Shown here one piece after another: positions 60,302 to 64,000 of a stretch of 64,000 nucleotides of DNA; position 1 is the first letter of the stretch, and each line of letters starts with the position of its first letter. Source of the DNA: Astropecten irregularis (lineage: Eukaryota; Echinodermata; Asteroidea; Paxillosida; Astropectinidae); assembly GCA_963971285.1 (NCBI GenBank), contig OZ020246.1, positions 6,991,217 to 7,055,216 of the forward strand. Reading direction: 5' to 3'. The position numbers and the translations under genes are program-made. Below the pieces are notes generated by a model. That model searched no databases. It saw only the letters and a list, made by a program, of their open reading frames with translations, and had not been told where the DNA came from.

Positions 60302-60704
60302 TTTGCTACTTTTCACGGCACACAAGCAGCTTTCAGCACAACTTTTGCACTGGGTCCGTTGAGTCAAAATCAAGGCGCCGAGCTGATTATCATAATATGT
60401 GTACCCTCAATTTTTTTTTGGAATGTGCAATTTGGGGCTCATGCAACTAACGCATTGTCTGATTATGACGGGCTACCACAACCCGGGGTTTCAGTGATTT
60501 GGCCCATTGCGCAGACTTGAGAAATTCTGCTTCACAATCTGGCCCTACATTGTTTTGAACGTGGATTGTCCATTCATGTAGTAATGCGTCGGTTGCGTGT
60601 GGACTTCGCGCGCGCCTTATTTTGAATCTAGCGCCCTCTTTTTGTAGTGAGATGAAACACGTGTAATCGTTATGCTTAAATGCTGTCGTTCCACCCGTTC
60701 TTTC

Positions 60705-60824
60705 GCCTACGACCATACTACGTTGAATACACCGGTTCTCGTCCGATCACCGAAGTTAAGCAACGTCGGGCTTGGTTAGTACTTGAATGGGAGACCGTCT
60801 GGGAATACCAGGTGTCGTAGGCTT
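60705..60824 (+). rRNA. 5S rRNA gene 90
   Basis: L before, S1/S2 hybrid (361 bp unit) after. Confidence 0.97.
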
Positions 60825-61065
60825 TTTGCTACTTTTCACGGCACACATGCAGCTATCAGCACAACTTTTGCACTGGGTCCGTTGAGTCAAAATCAAGGCG
60901 CCGAGCTGATTATCATAATCTGTGTACCCTGGGGTTGTTTTTCTTTTCTTTTCTTTTTTTGAATAATGTGCATTTTCTTCTTGTGGTGAGATGACAAAAA
61001 AATTTGATCGGCATGAAATACCCGTAATCGTTATGCTTAAATGTTGTCGTTCCACACGTTCTTTC

Positions 61066-61185
61066 GCCTACGACCATACTACGTTGAATACACCGGTTCT
61101 CGTCCGATCACCGAAGTTAAGCAACGTCGGGCTTGGTTAGTACTTGAATGGGAGACCGTCTGGGAATACCAGGTGTCGTAGGCTT
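61066..61185 (+). rRNA. 5S rRNA gene 91
   Basis: Hybrid before, L after. Confidence 0.97.
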
Positions 61186-61588
61186 TTTGCTACTTTTCAC
61201 GGCACACAAGCAGCTTTCAGCACAACTTTTGCACTGGGTCCGTTGAGTCAAAATCAAGGCGCCGAGCTGATTATCATAATATGTGTACCCTCAATTTTTT
61301 TTTGGAATGTGCAATTTGGGGCTCATGCAACTAACGCATTGTCTGATTATGACGGGCTACCACAACCCGGGGTTTCAGTGATTTGGCCCGTTGCGCAGAC
61401 TTGAGAAATTCTGCTTCACAATCTGGCCCTACATTGTTTTGAACGTGGATTGTCCATTCATGTAGTAATGCGTCGGTTGCGTGTGGACTTCGCGCGCGCC
61501 TTATTTTGAATCTAGCGCCCTCTTTTTGTAGTGAGATGAAACACGTGTAATCGTTATGCTTAAATGCTGTCGTTCCACCCGTTCTTTC

Positions 61589-61708
61589 GCCTACGACCAT
61601 ACTACGTTGAATACACCGGTTCTCGTCCGATCACCGAAGTTAAGCAACGTCGGGCTTGGTTAGTACTTGAATGGGAGACCGTCTGGGAATACCAGGTGTC
61701 GTAGGCTT
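61589..61708 (+). rRNA. 5S rRNA gene 92
   Basis: L before, S2 directly after (no S1). Confidence 0.97.
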
Positions 61709-61946
61709 TTTGCTACTTTTCACGGCACACATGCAGCTATCAGCACAACTTTTGCACTGGGTCCGTTGAGTCAAAATCAAGGCGCCGAGCTGATTATCAT
61801 AATCTGTGTACCCTGGTTTTTTTCTTTTCTTTTCTTTTTTTGAATAATGTGCATTTTCTTCTTGTGGTGAGATGACAAAAAAATTTGATCGGCATGAAAT
61901 ACCCGTAATCGTTATGCTTAAATGTTGTCGTTCCACCCGTTCTTTC

Positions 61947-62066
61947 GCCTACGACCATACTACGTTGAATACACCGGTTCTCGTCCGATCACCGAAGTTA
62001 AGCAACGTCGGGCTTGGTTAGAACTTGAATGGGAGACCGTCTGGGAATACCAGGTGTCGTAGGCTT
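61947..62066 (+). rRNA. 5S rRNA gene 93 (T76A)
   Basis: S2 with L-type CCACCC before, S1 after. T76A lies near loop E, just before the C box. Confidence 0.95.
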
Positions 62067-62308
62067 TTTGCTACTTTTCACGGCACACATGCAGCTTTCA
62101 GCACAACTTTTGCACTGGGTCCGTTGAGTCAAAATCAAGGCGCCGAGCTGATTATCATAATCTGTGTACCCTGGGGTTGTTTTTCTTTTCTTTTCTTTTT
62201 TTGAATAATGTGCATTTTCTTCTTGTGGTGAGATGACAAAAAAATTATGTTCGGCATGAAATACCCGTAATCGTTATGCTTAAATGTTGTCGTTCCACAC
62301 GTTCTTTC

Positions 62309-62428
62309 GCCTACGACCATACTACGTTGAATACACCGGTTCTCGTCCGATCACCGAAGTTAAGCAACGTCGGGCTTGGTTAGTACTTGAATGGGAGACC
62401 GTCTGGGAATACCAGGTGTCGTAGGCTT
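62309..62428 (+). rRNA. 5S rRNA gene 94
   Basis: S1 before, L after. Confidence 0.97.
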
Positions 62429-62831
62429 TTTGCTACTTTTCACGGCACACATGCAGCTTTCAGCACAACTTTTGCACTGGGTCCGTTGAGTCAAAATCAA
62501 GGCGCCGAGCTGATTATCATAATATGTGTACCCTCAATTTTTTTTGGGAATGTGCAATTTGGGGCTCATGCAACTAACGCAATGTCTGATTATGACGGGC
62601 TACCACAACCCGGGGTTTCAGTGATTTGGCCCGTTGCGCAGACTTGAGAAATTCTGCTTCACAATCTGGCCCTACATTGTTTTGAACGTGGATTGTCCAT
62701 TCATGTAGTAATGCGTCGGTTGCGTGTGGACTTCGCGCGCGCCTTATTTTGAATCTAGCGCCCTCTTTTTGTAGTGAGATGAAACACGTGTAATCGTTAT
62801 GCTTAAATGCTGTCGTTCCACCCGTTCTTTC

Positions 62832-62951
62832 GCCTACGACCATACTACGTTGAATACACCGGTTCTCGTCCGATCACCGAAGTTAAGCAACGTCGGGCTT
62901 GGTTAGTACTTGAATGGGAGACCGTCTGGGAATACCAGGTGTCGTAGGCTT
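62832..62951 (+). rRNA. 5S rRNA gene 95
   Basis: L before, S1 after. Confidence 0.97.
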
Positions 62952-63193
62952 TTTGCTACTTTTCACGGCACACATGCAGCTTTCAGCACAACTTTTGCAC
63001 TGGGTCCGTTGAGTCAAAATCAAGGCGCCGAGCTGATTATCATAATCTGTGTACCCTGGGGTTGTTTTTCTTTTCTTTTCTTTTTTTGAATAATGTGCAT
63101 TTTCTTCTTGTGGTGAGATGACAAAAAAATTATGTTCGGCATGAAATACCCGTAATCGTTATGCTTAAATGTTGTCGTTCCACACGTTCTTTC

Positions 63194-63313
63194 GCCTACG
63201 ACCATACTACGTTGAATACACCGGTTCTCGTCCGATCACCGAAGTTAAGCAACGTCGGGCTTGGTTAGTACTTGAATGGGAGACCGTCTGGGAATACCAG
63301 GTGTCGTAGGCTT
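63194..63313 (+). rRNA. 5S rRNA gene 96
   Basis: S1 before, L after. Confidence 0.97.
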
Positions 63314-63716
63314 TTTGCTACTTTTCACGGCACACATGCAGCTTTCAGCACAACTTTTGCACTGGGTCCGTTGAGTCAAAATCAAGGCGCCGAGCTGATT
63401 ATCATAATATGTGTACCCTCAATTTTTTTTTGGAATGTGCAATTTGGGGCTCATGCAACTAACGCATTGTCTGATTATGACGGGCTACCACAACCCGGGG
63501 TTTCAGTGATTTGGCCCGTTGCGCAGACTTGAGAAATTCTGCTTCACAATCTGGCCCTACATTGTTTTGAACGTGGATTGTCCATTCATGTAGTAATGCG
63601 TCGGTTGCGTGTGGACTTCGCGCGCGCCTTATTTTGAATCTAGCGCCCTCTTTTTGTAGTGAGATGAAACACGTGTAATCGTTATGCTTAAATGCTGTCG
63701 TTCCACCCGTTCTTTC

Positions 63717-63836
63717 GCCTACGACCATACTACGTTGAATACACCGGTTCTCGTCCGATCACCGAAGTTAAGCAACGTCGGGCTTGGTTAGTACTTGAAT
63801 GGGAGACCGTCTGGGAATACCAGGTGTCGTAGGCTT
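63717..63836 (+). rRNA. 5S rRNA gene 97
   Basis: L before; the following S1 spacer is cut by the window end, so the array continues. Confidence 0.97.
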
Positions 63837-64000
63837 TTTGCTACTTTTCACGGCACACATGCAGCTTTCAGCACAACTTTTGCACTGGGTCCGTTGAGTC
63901 AAAATCAAGGCGCCGAGCTGATTATCATAATCTGTGTACCCTGGGGTTGTTTTTCTTTTCTTTTCTTTTTTTGAATAATGTGCATTTTCTTCTTGTGGTG

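Larger units (their letters stand above)
19397..64000 (+). repeat. Tandem 5S rRNA gene array with higher-order structure
   Basis: One truncated and 97 complete 5S genes, head to tail on the plus strand, continuing beyond the window. Spacer classes: L gives a 523-bp unit (403-bp spacer); S1 gives 362 bp (GGGGTTG core, ATGTTCGG); S2 gives 358 bp (GGTTTTTTT core, TTGATCGG); S3 gives 359-360 bp (TTCTGTTCGG); and two 361-bp S1/S2 hybrids. All share about 105 bp after the gene and about 40 bp before the next gene, and differ in the core between. L is followed by a short spacer at almost every step, giving L-S1-S2 (1,243 bp) and L-S1 (885 bp) repeats. The left-edge units (to about 25.4 kb) differ from the internal consensus and carry two LINE insertions. 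Confidence 0.97.

Noticed and set aside
19422-63728. Recurring 61- to 99-codon open frames on both strands across the 5S array
   Set aside because: Each starts in or runs across a 5S gene and its spacer and repeats with the unit; none resembles a protein and both strands are open together.
19397-64000. CRISPR-like array
   Set aside because: The repeat is a 120-bp 5S gene with 238-403-bp homogeneous spacers in an animal genome.

Overview
This is animal genomic DNA. Genes are split by GT-AG introns, one encodes a caspase, there are several LINEs and Ty3/Gypsy elements, and the last 44.6 kb is a tandem 5S rRNA gene array. The 5S sequence (CACCGGTTCTCGTCCGATCACC type) and a caspase carrying death domains in place of DEDs fit a marine invertebrate such as an echinoderm, hemichordate, cephalochordate or lophotrochozoan. 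The sequence alone does not settle the phylum.

Bases 1-8604 hold the 3' part of a plus-strand caspase gene. Its exons encode three death domains: one cut by the window edge, one distinct, and one nearly identical to the first. Two linker exons follow, then three exons with the complete p20/p10 catalytic domain, including the SHG histidine and the QACQG cysteine. The internal exons are in matching phase 1. A 3,033-bp tandem duplication (1-875 and 3034-3908) has copied one death-domain exon and half of a linker exon. The introns hold two foldback or MITE-like elements, a CAA/CCA microsatellite, a 1.5-kb (AACCC)n tract, a minus-strand LINE remnant and a perfect 18-bp hairpin.

Bases 8605-19396 are transposon-rich. 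A minus-strand Ty3/Gypsy fragment (about 9210-10140) is followed by a jockey/CR1-group LINE (about 10640-19396). That LINE is split by a minus-strand Ty3/Gypsy element with two LTRs at 13236-18315, flanked by a CTCAT target duplication. The LINE's (AAAC)n tail ends inside a 5S rRNA gene, which marks the left edge of the array.

Bases 19397-64000 are the 5S array: one 5'-truncated and 97 full-length genes, all on the plus strand, running out of the window. Three main spacer classes give units of 523 bp (L), 362 bp (S1) and 358 bp (S2). They are arranged as higher-order repeats, chiefly L-S1-S2 (1,243 bp) and L-S1 (885 bp), and one 13-gene block of 5,503 bp is present twice in tandem. Near the left edge two L spacers carry the same 5'-truncated L2-group LINE, inserted at the TATA-like element upstream of a 5S gene. 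That LINE-bearing unit was itself amplified (period 3,027 bp). Each gene has the internal A and C boxes, a TTAAAT motif at -29 and a T5 terminator, so each looks like an RNA polymerase III unit giving 5S rRNA for the large ribosomal subunit.
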